Positions 28,460 to 37,248 are shown, counted from the first letter of the stretch. The stretch is DNA of 64,000 bases from Psychrobacter immobilis (GCF_904846225.1 NZ_CAJGZJ010000013.1:23251-87250), one strand, 5' to 3'. Made by a program: numbers and translations. Notes: a model not told the origin generated them from the sequence alone.

Positions 28460-28622
28460 GGTTCTCTCTCCCTAGAGATAAGGTTGATACGGCTCATTGT
28501 GTGACTTAACGAATACTATTTTGTTTTATATTAGAATTATTATTCGTATATTGAATCAACTTATGCATTTTGTTGGCGTCTGTCATAGTGACGGCTATGT
28601 ATTCTACGAATATAATATATTG

Positions 28623-28655
28623 TTCTTAATTAGAATTAATGTTCATATTATGAAC
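28623..28655. promoter_or_regulatory. Candidate IclR-type operators before pcaF
   Basis: Two palindromes lie side by side: TTCTTAATTAGAA (28623-28635) and GTTCATATTATGAAC (28641-28655, 7-bp arms around one base). The first recurs with one change (TTCTTATTTAGAA) at 31387-31399, upstream of the TRAP binding-protein gene. The likely ligand is the IclR regulator at 29132-29914. Confidence 0.5.
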
Positions 28656-28814
28656 TAAGCTATACTTTTTTTATTATACTGTCAACAATCTATCCTTTTC
28701 TGGTATATACGATTATTCTGAATGAGCAAGATCAGCTTATTAATCTCAAAAATCAGCCCGATATCAAAACCAAGTCTGAAATCAGAATTAAATATATTTA
28801 AAAACAATAAAAGC

Positions 28815-28936
28815 GCTACAGTATTTCTGGAGTGAATTTTTCAAAGCCTATGTCTGCAATGGCAAAGTAAGCGAGGAAAATTTACACCAATAGTATCTGG
28901 CTATTGATATATCGATTTAACTTTTCACCGACTATA
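28815..28936. repeat. Dispersed hairpin repeat, degenerate copy F
   Basis: It contains a recognisable core (reverse complement GCTTACTTTGCCATTGCAGA) and ends TATCGATTTAACTTTTCACCGACTATA in pieces. That right end resembles copy E at 37.1-37.25 kb. The left terminus is not recognisable, and the central stem is weaker than in other copies. Confidence 0.5.
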
Positions 28937-28963
28937 TTGCATGGCTCACGTAAGTCACAGACA

Positions 28964-29012
28964 AAAAAAGGTTGCCAACGCTATTTTAGATAACGAGTTG
29001 GCAACCTTTTTT
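28964..29012. terminator. Strong terminator downstream of the IclR gene
   Basis: The 16-bp arms AAAAAAGGTTGCCAAC and GTTGGCAACCTTTTTT are perfect inverted repeats around a 17-base loop. A- and T-runs at both ends allow function in either direction. It protects the pcaF promoter from readthrough of the IclR gene. Confidence 0.8.
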
Positions 29013-29131
29013 GATGACAAGCAAATGATTGTCTCCATTTACTTATAACAAACCTTGTCTTTGGATTAACTAGCCTATTAAAGCTAACTATTGTATTAAA
29101 TTAAGCTACTCCGCTAGATCCAGCTATTATA

Positions 29132-29914
29132 CTAAATATAGTATGCTTGGATTTTTTCAGCGCAGTCACGCAATATCGGTAAAAACGTTTCAATCAAAAC
29201 GTCTTGGGAGATGCGCATTGCATTGGTGCTGATGTTAATTGCACCAATCAACTCATTATTTGATTTATAAACAGGCAGTGCCAATGAGCGCAGACCTGAA
29301 TCCAACTCTTGATCGACGATAGCATATTGTTTTTGTTTGGCCTCTTTTAGCATTTGTTCAAATATTTTAGAATCAGTAATGCTATGCGGTGTATACGCGC
29401 TTAGCTCAATTTTACTAATACGTTCTTCAAGCTCTTCTTGAGGCAAGTTGGCAAGAATAATGCGCCCCATAGACGTATAGGCAACAGGCAACCTTGTGCC
29501 AATCGATATGGCAATAGATAACAGCCGGTGTTGAGCCGCAGAGCGGGCAATATAAACCACATCGTTACCGTCTAACACGGCAAATGAGCAAGACTCCCCT
29601 GTTTGTTCGGTCACACGCTCTAAGTAAAACTGAATGATATCGTGATGATGCACACTGCTCAAATAGCTTGCGCCAAGGCTCAATGTTTTAGGTGACAGTT
29701 TAAACTGCCGTTTGTCTTTATGGACATAACCTAGGGAGTGTAAAGTCAACAGATAGCGCCGCGCTTTTGCTCTATCCATATTGGTGCGTTCGGCCACTTC
29801 GCTCAGCGTCATCGTCGAGTGGTCTTCATCAAAAGTCAGCAACACGCTCAGACCGCCTGCAAGAGAAGCGACAAAGTCTGGACTATCAGAAGATATTTTC
29901 TTATCTTGTTTCAT
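29132..29914 (-). CDS. IclR-family regulator of the pca genes (PcaR/PcaU/PobR type)
   Basis: The 260-residue protein has an N-terminal winged helix (TLSEVAERTNMDRAKARRYLLTLHSLGYVHKDKRQFKLS) and a C-terminal effector-binding domain (ESCSFAVLDGNDVVYIARSA, PVAYTSMGRIILANL, LDSGLRSLALPVYKSNNELIGAINISTNA). This matches the PcaR/PcaU/PobR subgroup, which responds to protocatechuate, 3-oxoadipate or 4-hydroxybenzoate. It is divergent from pcaB (40 bp apart) and upstream of the pcaF operon, so it probably controls both. Which effector it binds is not decided by sequence. Confidence 0.88.
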   Translation of the reverse strand: MKQDKKISSDSPDFVASLAGGLSVLLTFDEDHSTMTLSEVAERTNMDRAKARRYLLTLHSLGYVHKDKRQFKLSPKTLSLGASYLSSVHHHDIIQFYLERVTEQTGESCSFAVLDGNDVVYIARSAAQHRLLSIAISIGTRLPVAYTSMGRIILANLPQEELEERISKIELSAYTPHSITDSKIFEQMLKEAKQKQYAIVDQELDSGLRSLALPVYKSNNELIGAINISTNAMRISQDVLIETFLPILRDCAEKIQAYYI

Positions 29915-29954
29915 AGGTATACTATTTTATGCTTACCAAAACTAGGGATTTTAA

Positions 29955-31340
29955 ATGAAAATCAATCGATTAATCAATCAACCTTTTGTACACCCCACTA
30001 TCGCAAATGACTTATCTGACCGTCTGTTCATCCAAGCGATGCTAGATTTTGAGTTGGCCATAGTCGCAGTGAGAGAGAAAAACCACCTAATACCGGACAA
30101 TATCCATCAGCAATCTAAGCAGACACTGGCGCTAACGTTATTTGATATTGATGCTATTAGCGCGCAAACTTATTTAGGAGGCAATGCTGCCATTCCCTTT
30201 GTGAAACAAGCCAAAGCATTATTGCCCTCAGACATACAGCCCTATTTTCATCAAACGCTAACCAGTCAAGATGTGATTGATACCGCGATGATGATGATGC
30301 TCAAACCCGCTTTTCAGCGTATTAACAAAGACTTAATAGCAGTGCTCAAAGCATGCCGTCTTTTAATTGAACAACATCATGCAACCCCTATGTCTGGCAG
30401 AACGTTGATGCAACAAGCATTACCCATCACTTTTGGGGCAAAAGTTTCGCAATGGGCAGCCTCATTAATAGCGGTCATTCCCAATTTACAAAAAATAGAG
30501 CAATCGGGTTTTTATCTACAATGGGGCGGGCCTGTTGGCATGAGTGATGAGGAGAGTGAACGTCATGATTTGCCGCAGCAAGTTGCAGCATTGCTTGGCT
30601 TATCTGTGCCATTACTCCCTTGGCATACCAATAGACAACCTATTCATGCTATCTCATCTACACTAGATGCTTGTGCAGGCGCAATGGAAAATATCGTTGA
30701 AGACATCGCCCTAATGTGCCAATCGGAGCTGGGTGAAGTGTCCGAGCCTGCCATTGAAGGTATGGGAGGATCTTCATCGATGCCGCACAAACGTAACCCT
30801 GTCTTATGCGCCTTAATCAAAGCAGCGACGTTGAGAATGCATGGACATATGAGCGTGATAAGCAATACGACTGCACAACCCTTTGAACGTGCATTAGGAC
30901 AATGGCATGCCAGCTGGGTGCCCTTGACGGAAGGCACTGCTTTGGTTGCCGGCGCTGCGGCTTACCTCAAAACATTATTGCAGGGTTTACAAGTCTACCC
31001 TGAACGTATGAGCGCCAATTTAGATTTAAATAGCGATGCCTACCTCATCAAAAATTTACAGCGCCATTTTGAGTTGGATAAAGATAACATCTATCCATTG
31101 ATCGTGCAGGCTAGTAATGAGGCACACAGTAACCACCAAGGGTTCGTAGCAACTTTTTTACCATTATTGGCAACAGCATCACCATCTTGGAGCGATGATC
31201 CTGCAATACTAGCGGTTTTATCACCATTAAATTATTGCGGTGCGGCACACAGACAATGCCAAATAGTGATAACCGCGATTGAAAAATTAACGTCAGAAAC
31301 AAGTCATTCAGAGTACGAACTAGAGCCTCAATCCAATTGA
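29955..31340 (+). CDS. pcaB: 3-carboxy-cis,cis-muconate cycloisomerase
   Basis: PcaB converts 3-carboxymuconate to 4-carboxymuconolactone, supplying the step missing from the minus-strand operon. The 461 residues belong to the fumarase/aspartase superfamily, with the signature GGSSSMPHKRNPVLC around residues 272-286 and the SQDVIDTAMMMML and SGRTLMQQALPITFG blocks. It starts 40 bp from the divergent IclR gene and heads the plus-strand set pcaB, TRAP protein, dehydrogenase. Confidence 0.93.
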   Translation: MKINRLINQPFVHPTIANDLSDRLFIQAMLDFELAIVAVREKNHLIPDNIHQQSKQTLALTLFDIDAISAQTYLGGNAAIPFVKQAKALLPSDIQPYFHQTLTSQDVIDTAMMMMLKPAFQRINKDLIAVLKACRLLIEQHHATPMSGRTLMQQALPITFGAKVSQWAASLIAVIPNLQKIEQSGFYLQWGGPVGMSDEESERHDLPQQVAALLGLSVPLLPWHTNRQPIHAISSTLDACAGAMENIVEDIALMCQSELGEVSEPAIEGMGGSSSMPHKRNPVLCALIKAATLRMHGHMSVISNTTAQPFERALGQWHASWVPLTEGTALVAGAAAYLKTLLQGLQVYPERMSANLDLNSDAYLIKNLQRHFELDKDNIYPLIVQASNEAHSNHQGFVATFLPLLATASPSWSDDPAILAVLSPLNYCGAAHRQCQIVITAIEKLTSETSHSEYELEPQSN

Positions 31341-31386
31341 CAGCAAAGTAAAAAAAGCGTATTTTAATTCACTATACGAACACAAA

Positions 31387-31399
31387 TTCTTATTTAGAA
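31387..31399. promoter_or_regulatory. Second copy of the TTCTTAWTTAGAA palindrome
   Basis: TTCTTATTTAGAA lies 22 bp before the TRAP binding-protein gene. It matches 12 of 13 bases of the motif at 28623 upstream of pcaF, suggesting a shared regulator. Confidence 0.4.
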
Positions 31400-31420
31400 C
31401 AAACATCACAAAAGGAACTT

Positions 31421-32470
31421 ATGATGACAAAGATGCTAACGATCAGTTTGGCACTGGCCGCCTTAATTGGTTCTACTGGCTGTTCTCCCTCAAACGATAC
31501 TGCTGCTGCAGGTGCTGCTGAAACGACGACTTTGCGTTTTTCACATTTTTGGCCAGCCACAGCCGCGACTCATACAGAGATTTTTGAACCTTGGGCCAAA
31601 AAGATTGAGCAAGAATCAGGTGGTCGAATCAAAGTTGAGATTTATCCTTCAGCGACACTGAGTAAACCTGATGTAACCTATGATGCCACTGCCAAAGGCA
31701 CTGTCGATATAGGATCTCAGCTTCAAGGCTATACAAATGGACGTTTTCCATTGACCCAAGTGGCAGAACTACCAGGGCTTTCTAACTCAGCTGCCCAAAT
31801 GAACTGTATGCTTCAAACCTTATATGATGATGGGGTGATAGCGGATGAGTATAAGGACACTCATTTATTATTTATGATGGGTACAGGCCCGGGCGGTATG
31901 CATACCATTGATAAAGCCATTCGCACGCCAGATGATTTAAAAGGCTTACGTATGCGTCGTCCCTCTGCCATTGCAGGCGATATCATTGAGGCGGCAGGTG
32001 GCACGCCAGTGGGCTTACCTGCAACTGATATTTATACGTCATTGCAACGTGGTGTGCTAGATGGATTAAGTCTGCCGTGGGATGCCACGGGGTCTTTTAG
32101 ACTGATAGAGCTAACCAATACCCATACCAATATTCCTTTTTATAGTTCCGCGATTATGGTGACTATGAATAAAGACAAATATAACAGCCTACCAGATGAC
32201 CTCAAAAAAGTCATCGATGACAACTCTGGTATGCAAATGGCGGCTATGGCAGGCAAAGTATTTGATGCAGAAGATGCAAAATACATGGCAGAAGCCAAGG
32301 CCAAGGGTGACACGATGATAGACATTCCAGACCCATTAAACGATCCAAAATGGAAAGGTCCGTTAGAAGCTGGTACTGAAAAATATCTAAACGATGTCGC
32401 TGCTTTAGGTTTAGATCCTCAAACTGTTTATCAAAAAGCCAAAGAAGCCAGTGCAGCTTGTAAGGTTTAG
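31421..32470 (+). CDS. TRAP transporter substrate-binding protein (DctP family), orphan
   Basis: The 349-residue protein has a signal-peptide-like start ending SLALAALIGSTGCSPSN. The Cys could be lipidated, though the lipobox is imperfect. The mature protein has DctP features: TLRFSHFWPATAATH, EIYPSATLSK, MRRPSAIAGDIIEAAGGTPVGLPATDIYTSLQRGVLDGLSLP, with the conserved Arg of the carboxylate site in GLRMRR. No DctQ or DctM membrane genes lie nearby, so it must use a transporter encoded elsewhere or act as a sensor. The context suggests an aromatic carboxylate ligand. Confidence 0.88.
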   Translation: MMTKMLTISLALAALIGSTGCSPSNDTAAAGAAETTTLRFSHFWPATAATHTEIFEPWAKKIEQESGGRIKVEIYPSATLSKPDVTYDATAKGTVDIGSQLQGYTNGRFPLTQVAELPGLSNSAAQMNCMLQTLYDDGVIADEYKDTHLLFMMGTGPGGMHTIDKAIRTPDDLKGLRMRRPSAIAGDIIEAAGGTPVGLPATDIYTSLQRGVLDGLSLPWDATGSFRLIELTNTHTNIPFYSSAIMVTMNKDKYNSLPDDLKKVIDDNSGMQMAAMAGKVFDAEDAKYMAEAKAKGDTMIDIPDPLNDPKWKGPLEAGTEKYLNDVAALGLDPQTVYQKAKEASAACKV

Positions 32471-32550
32471 TCGCTCAACATTGTTACTTTTAACAAAACT
32501 GACAAACGTATGGCTCTAGCATCTTTAGTCAGTAACTCAGAGGAACTACC

Positions 32551-33696
32551 ATGGCACAGACATCTCCCAACACCTATACTGCAGCAGTGATTCGCCAAAA
32601 AGGTGGGCCATTCCAAATTGAGCAAGTCAAGACTACTACCATGCAAGATGACGAGGTGTTAGTGCGTGTGGTGGCAACAGGCATGTGCCATACCGATATG
32701 ATCGCCCGCGATCAGGTTTTTCCAGTACCGCATCCCATAGTTCTGGGGCATGAAGGCTCTGGTATTATTGAGTCTATCGGTAGTAATGTAACAGACATTG
32801 CTATTGGCGACCATGTTGTCATGACTTTTTTAAACTGCAATAAATGTGATTCTTGCCATGAAGGTCATCCTGCTTATTGCGAAAACTTTAATCAGTATAA
32901 TTTTTCTGGTCAAAGAGTTGATGGTTCTCACGCCTTAATTGCAAGCAACGATACCGAACTGAATGATCGTTTTTTTGGTCAATCATCGTTTGGTCAGTAT
33001 GCTGTGGCAAATGCGCGCAACGTCATCAAAGTTCGTAAAGATGCACCACTTGAACTACTGGGACCTTTAGGCTGTGGTATTCAAACAGGTGCAGGTACCG
33101 TAATGAATGCGCTAAAAGTAACGGCTGGTTCTAGCTTCGTTGCGTGGGGTGGCGGCGCTGTAGGGCTATCAGCAGTTATGGCAGCGGCAGCAATCGGTGC
33201 CACGACGATTATCGTAGTTGATATTGTGCCTTCACGATTAGAGCTGGCGCTTAAACTGGGTGCTACCCATGTTATCAATAGCAAAGAGGAAGATGCAGTC
33301 GCTCGTGTTCAAGAAATAACTGGCGGCGGCACGCAGTTTGCAATGGACTCTACGGGTGTTGGTATACTAGTCTCAAATATGATTACATCCTTATGCCCGC
33401 GTGGTATTGGTGCTATTGTTGGCGCTTCTAAGCCTGGTACGACAGCCACGTTAGATCTGACCGATGTCATGCAAAACTGCAAAAAGCTGATTGGTGTGGT
33501 TGAAGGCGATAGTGTGCCAAGCATTTTAATACCCGTGCTGGTAGACCTTTATATGGCGGGTAAATTCCCTTTCGATAAACTGGTTAAATTCTATGATCTA
33601 AAAGATATTAACCAAGCAGCAGAAGACAGTGAGAAAGGCATCACTCTTAAGCCTATCGTTAGGATGCAGTCAGACAACAGGTTCACGGCAAATTGA
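32551..33696 (+). CDS. Zinc-dependent alcohol dehydrogenase, aryl-alcohol type
   Basis: The 381-residue enzyme has the catalytic-zinc motif GMCHTD, GHEGSGIIESIGSNV (the zinc-ADH signature), the structural-zinc Cys set CNKCDSCHEGHPAYC and a Rossmann motif AWGGGAVGLSAVMAA. Length and motifs fit benzyl-alcohol/aryl-alcohol dehydrogenases such as XylB/AreB. In this setting it could oxidise aromatic alcohols such as 4-hydroxybenzyl alcohol, feeding pobA. No aldehyde dehydrogenase is present in the window to complete that route. Confidence 0.87.
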   Translation: MAQTSPNTYTAAVIRQKGGPFQIEQVKTTTMQDDEVLVRVVATGMCHTDMIARDQVFPVPHPIVLGHEGSGIIESIGSNVTDIAIGDHVVMTFLNCNKCDSCHEGHPAYCENFNQYNFSGQRVDGSHALIASNDTELNDRFFGQSSFGQYAVANARNVIKVRKDAPLELLGPLGCGIQTGAGTVMNALKVTAGSSFVAWGGGAVGLSAVMAAAAIGATTIIVVDIVPSRLELALKLGATHVINSKEEDAVARVQEITGGGTQFAMDSTGVGILVSNMITSLCPRGIGAIVGASKPGTTATLDLTDVMQNCKKLIGVVEGDSVPSILIPVLVDLYMAGKFPFDKLVKFYDLKDINQAAEDSEKGITLKPIVRMQSDNRFTAN

Positions 33697-34179
33697 TGCA
33701 ACAGATTAGATAATCCTTTTCTGTGATTTAAACGCTTTTACTCTATAACAATGTTGTCTATTAACCAATATTATAAACATAATTAACAAGTGCTTTATGG
33801 ATATCAAACCAATAAACTTGGTTTGATATAAAACTCTACGGGTATTTGCTAGCGTATCTTAGCGGGTTCTTATTATCTTTAGAAATATTCAGGTAACTTA
33901 ATTGATATTGAGGTTTCTTTGCTAATTATTTATTAGAAATAAGCAGTCATATTTGAACTTCTAAATACTAAAAAAATGGTTTAACACTCTTATATGACTG
34001 ATTAAATTATGAATACAAGGTTTGATTTTTATATCCCAAGTGAGATTGCCGAGATTTTAGGTAAACGCTTAAAAACGTAGCGGTTATCATTAAACTTAAC
34101 TCACGCAACGGCTACTAGCAAGATTCGCTAAATAGCCTAATTTTTATTACTATTTTTAAAGTAATAGCACGCCTTAGAT
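33697..34179. other. Intergenic region with a hairpin and a dead hipB copy
   Basis: No intact gene is seen. A 12-bp perfect stem, ATATCAAACCAA (33801-33812) and TTGGTTTGATAT (33818-33829), may stabilise the dehydrogenase mRNA end, but it lacks a T-tract. From about 33925 to 34131 the sequence is a diverged copy of the hipB leader and the first 40 or so hipB codons. Confidence 0.7.
34008..34131 (+). pseudogene. Truncated, stop-containing copy of hipB
   Basis: The frame from ATG 34008 reads MNTRFDFYIPSEIAEILGKR then LKT, a TAG stop, and RLSLNLTHATATSK. The intact gene at 13895 reads MRFDFYTPSEIANILGQR then LKTQRLSLNLTQAALAERS. The Gln codon CAG has become TAG and the copy ends before the HTH is complete. 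The upstream 80 bp are also related, so promoter and 5' gene were duplicated together. No hipA remnant follows. Confidence 0.85.
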
Positions 34180-34998
34180 TTATCCAAATTGAAAGGCGGA
34201 TAACTGAGTTTTCAACACTTGCTCAGAATAAATTTTATGCCCCTTATCGCTCCCTGCTGCCCCTACCGCTATCATAAGCGGCAACAAATGCTCCTCTGCA
34301 CCCAATAGATGAGATTCAAGCGCATTCGTAGCACTTGACCAATCACTAAGAGCTGAGGATCGCTCATCTTGATTAGCGGCAATAGTCGTCGTTAACCACT
34401 CATCAAAACGCTCTGACGGTGCCGTAAAGTTTGCATCGCCATAGCCACGCATATTATGAAAGCTCATACCGCTACCGATGATTAACACGCCTTCTTGACG
34501 TAATGAATGCAGTGCTTGACCCGCTGCCAGATGCGCTTTTGGATCTAGATCATTACGCAGTGACATCTGTACCACTGGAATATCTGCCTCAGGGAACATC
34601 AGCTTTAACGGTACAAAAACCCCGTGATCAAAGCCTCTCAATGCATTCTGTTGATTATTTATACCTGCATTAGTAAGCAACTCACCAATCTGTTCAGACA
34701 ATACAGGTGCGCCTGATGCTGGATAAGTCAGCTGATAAGTATGCTCAGGAAAGCCAGAGTAATCATAAATAAGCTCAGGTTGCTCGCTAGTGATAATACT
34801 AAACTCAGGCGTCTGCCAATGGGCGCTGATCATCAAAATTGCTTTGGGGCGCTCTGGTAAACGATTAGAGATACTTTTTAGGCATTCAGCCATTTTTTTC
34901 CAAGTGTCAGCTGGTTGCCAATCCATAAAAAAGCAGGGTCCTGCGCCATGAGGTATAAAGAATACTGGCTGCACGATAGCAGTTGATTCATTGTTCAT
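34180..34998 (-). CDS. DODA-type extradiol dioxygenase (LigB family)
   Basis: The 272-residue protein has the family motifs IPHGAGPCFFMDW, MISAHWQTPEF, GFDHGVFVPLKLMFPEADIPV, GSGMSFHNMRGYG and GAEEHLLPLMIA. The His residues in PHG, SAHW, DHG and EEHL are the expected zinc/iron ligands of 4,5-DOPA dioxygenase-like enzymes (YgiD type). The physiological substrate is unknown for most members. It is divergent from a LysR regulator (257 bp apart), which probably controls it. Confidence 0.88.
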   Translation of the reverse strand: MNNESTAIVQPVFFIPHGAGPCFFMDWQPADTWKKMAECLKSISNRLPERPKAILMISAHWQTPEFSIITSEQPELIYDYSGFPEHTYQLTYPASGAPVLSEQIGELLTNAGINNQQNALRGFDHGVFVPLKLMFPEADIPVVQMSLRNDLDPKAHLAAGQALHSLRQEGVLIIGSGMSFHNMRGYGDANFTAPSERFDEWLTTTIAANQDERSSALSDWSSATNALESHLLGAEEHLLPLMIAVGAAGSDKGHKIYSEQVLKTQLSAFQFG

Positions 34999-35255
34999 TA
35001 GTTTGACTCCATTATTCTTGGTGTTAACGATAAATAAAGTGGCGATAAATAAGAAGACGATAAGTATAGGGCGCGTTAGTCACCCTGATACCAAGGCAAG
35101 ACCAACGAAGCATTCAGCACTTCCCGCCAGTATAGCCATTACGTTTAAACCTATTTTACTATCAACATGATGAAAGAGTAAGCTAGAATATATTGAGTAA
35201 TTATCAACATATCGTTTATAGTAGATTTAATATCACGACAGATAGAGGATAAAAT

Positions 35256-36173
35256 ATGGATAGAATCGACGCGATGCGCGCCTTTGTAGCAGTAGTGACA
35301 GAAGGCAGCTTTAGTAAGGCGGCAATCACTATGCAGCTCTCACCGCAATTGGTCAGCAAGTATGTGGCAAAGTCAGAGGAGCAGCTGCATACTCGCCTGC
35401 TCAATCGTACGACTCGCAGAGTAAGCGTAACTGAGGCTGGCCGCCAATATTTTATTCACGCTCAGCAGATTTTATTGAGTATAGATGAGATGGCGGCGCA
35501 ATTAGGCGGCTTACAGCAGCATCCTAAAGGCGTACTGCGCATCAGTGCGCCCGTCTCATTTGCCTTAAAGCATATGGCAAAATTGATTACTGACTTTCAG
35601 GCACGCTATCCGTCAGTCACTGTCGATTTACAGCTGAACGACCGAAAAGTCGATATTGTTGAAGAAGGGTTTGATATTGCCCTGCGTATCGGACAGCTTG
35701 AAAGCTCATCACTTATTGCCAAGAAAATCGCGCCTATTCGCGTGGTTTTATGTGCATCGCCTGAATATCTAAAAATTCAAGGTACGCCTAAACAACTTGA
35801 GGATTTAGAAGGGCATCGCTATTTGCATTATAGCTATATGAATATAGAGACAAAGGGACAAATTTTTAAATACCTAAAGGCAAAACAGCTTAAGGAAAGC
35901 AGTATTTTTCGTAGTAACAATGGCGATGTACTGGTTGAAGCAGCCATTGAAGGCGCTGGATTGGCACTGCAACCGACTTTCATTGCGAGCAAAGCACTAA
36001 ACACGGGCAAGCTAGTCATAGTATTACCAGAATATGAGCCAAACCCTCTAGGCTTATATGCCGTTTATGCCCATAAAAAACTGCTACCTCATAAAATCAG
36101 GTGTTTTATTGATTTTATGACGGATTATTATGGTGCACCGCCATATTGGGATGAGCAGATAATTAGCGAATAA
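35256..36173 (+). CDS. LysR-family transcriptional regulator
   Basis: The 305-residue protein has an N-terminal winged helix (MDRIDAMRAFVAVVTEGSFS, KAAITMQLSPQLVSKYVAKS, NRTTRRVSVTEAGRQYF). The substrate-binding domain is of the subgroup with VDLQLNDRKVDIVEEGFDIALRIG, common near dioxygenase, oxidoreductase and NAD(P)H-quinone genes. Divergent placement suggests it regulates the LigB-type dioxygenase. The stop is followed immediately by a 9-bp tandem repeat. Confidence 0.88.
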   Translation: MDRIDAMRAFVAVVTEGSFSKAAITMQLSPQLVSKYVAKSEEQLHTRLLNRTTRRVSVTEAGRQYFIHAQQILLSIDEMAAQLGGLQQHPKGVLRISAPVSFALKHMAKLITDFQARYPSVTVDLQLNDRKVDIVEEGFDIALRIGQLESSSLIAKKIAPIRVVLCASPEYLKIQGTPKQLEDLEGHRYLHYSYMNIETKGQIFKYLKAKQLKESSIFRSNNGDVLVEAAIEGAGLALQPTFIASKALNTGKLVIVLPEYEPNPLGLYAVYAHKKLLPHKIRCFIDFMTDYYGAPPYWDEQIISE

Positions 36174-36179
36174 TTAAAA

Positions 36180-36233
36180 GCTCTCACGGCTCTCACGGCT
36201 CTCACGGCTCTCACGGCTCTCACGGCTCTCGTC
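36180..36233. repeat. Tandem repeat of a 9-bp unit (about 5.5 copies)
   Basis: The unit GCTCTCACG is repeated five times perfectly from 36180 to 36224, followed by GCTCTCGTC. It begins 7 bp after the LysR stop codon. The copy number is likely to vary between strains by slippage. Confidence 0.9.
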
Positions 36234-36359
36234 GCTAGTCGTTAATTCATTCACATTTATCAAAGGTGCTATTCTTAGGTTAAAGATAATAAAAAGCGCA
36301 TCATACGGGCTGATACGCTTGAAGTATTGTTGCTGTCAGTATAATGGGTAAATATTCAA

Positions 36360-36735
36360 CAGTAAGAGCAATCCTTTTGCAAAACATGCAGCCATTGACT
36401 TACCGACTCTAAATGCACAGTCGCTGGTTCTATTGAGTAATGAGTTTGCTACCCGCGAACAGATTGAGCGCTACTGTCGTCAACATAATATTCAGCCTAA
36501 AGTGCTAATGGAAGCCAATTCGCTCATTGCGGTGATTGAGATTGTTCGTTACACGCCTTTAAGTACATTATTGCCGTCCAACATTGCCAATAACTACGAT
36601 GAGTTAATCGCTATTGAATTAGCGCCGTCTCTACTTCAGCGCACAGCGGTTTTACTGCAAAGAAAAGGTGCTTATCAGAGCGCTGCTGCTAAAGCTTTCA
36701 TTAGTTTGGCGCATGAGGTTTGTGACCCAAATTAG
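36360..36735 (+). pseudogene. C-terminal remnant of a CynR-like LysR regulator
   Basis: The open frame from about 36360 reads NPFAKHAAIDLPTLNAQSLV, then LLSNEFATREQIERYCRQHN, VEIVRYTPLSTLLPSNIA and AKAFISLAHEV. This is the last 120 residues of a CynR-type effector-binding domain. A stop lies just upstream and no DNA-binding domain is present. A start at TTG 36433 would give a 100-residue product, but a folded function is unlikely. Confidence 0.7.
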
Positions 36736-37047
36736 TCATTTAATAGACAAACCAGTCTACCATCTGCTACCCATAAAACTATAAACGCTATATGACATAT
36801 CGTATTCGTTTTTGCTTATTGTCGCGCCTCTTAATGTCAGTCTCTGAAATAGCCGCAATGCCCTCATGCACGGTTTGGTAGGCGTCTCACATCTATATTT
36901 GAGCAGTCATTCAACATAAAACAAACACTTATTACTAATATCCATTACATAAAAACTTTCTAATAGTAGTAGCCTTGTAACTAGTGTCAATTAATCCAAG
37001 TTTTAAACGGATTTTTTCAACTTTCGGTTTATACACTGGGTCTATTG

Positions 37048-37173
37048 ATGACTTGTTATTCTATACCGTTTTCTGATGTTAGCGGCTTGTATTGCCCCCA
37101 TTGTTATCAAAAGATTGAGATACTTTCTAAGAATGCTACGGTACTGCTGCTATCAATTTTTTGCAGCCTCTGA
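37048..37173 (+). CDS. Possible small CxxC protein cut by a hairpin repeat
   Basis: ATG 37048 opens a 41-codon frame, MTCYSIPFSDVSGLYCPHCY and on to a stop inside repeat copy E. The CPHC motif suggests a metal- or redox-active Cys pair. Because its last third is repeat sequence, it may be the 5' part of a disrupted gene. No strong ribosome site is visible. Confidence 0.25.
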   Translation: MTCYSIPFSDVSGLYCPHCYQKIEILSKNATVLLLSIFCSL

Positions 37174-37248
37174 CTGCATAGGCACAGCAAGCAAAAAAAC
37201 TGATAGCAGCAGTGCATGATGTATCGATATTACTTTTCACTGACTATA
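37130..37248. repeat. Dispersed hairpin repeat, copy E
   Basis: A perfect 13-bp stem ACTGCTGCTATCA (37143-37155) / TGATAGCAGCAGT (37201-37213) encloses the family core (reverse complement GCTTGCTGTGCCTATGCAGT). The right end reads TATCGATATTACTTTTCACTGACTATA in two adjacent pieces. The arm sequence differs entirely from copy A, yet the pairing is perfect. The left TATAGTC end is not clear. Confidence 0.7.

Larger units (their letters stand above)
28460..29131. other. pca operon promoter region with operators, a degenerate hairpin repeat and a terminator
   Basis: This 672-bp stretch has no coding frame. It holds AT-rich palindromes at 28623-28635 and 28641-28655 upstream of pcaF, a degenerate copy of the dispersed hairpin repeat (about 28815-28936, ending CGACTATA), and the terminator of the IclR gene (28964-29012). 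Confidence 0.7.

Noticed and set aside
33801..33829. Rho-independent terminator after the alcohol dehydrogenase
   Set aside because: The 12-bp stem is perfect, but no T-tract follows on the plus strand, so I only note the hairpin.
36180..36233. CRISPR-like array
   Set aside because: The repeats are directly adjacent 9-bp units without spacers. No cas genes or longer spaced repeats were seen anywhere in the window.
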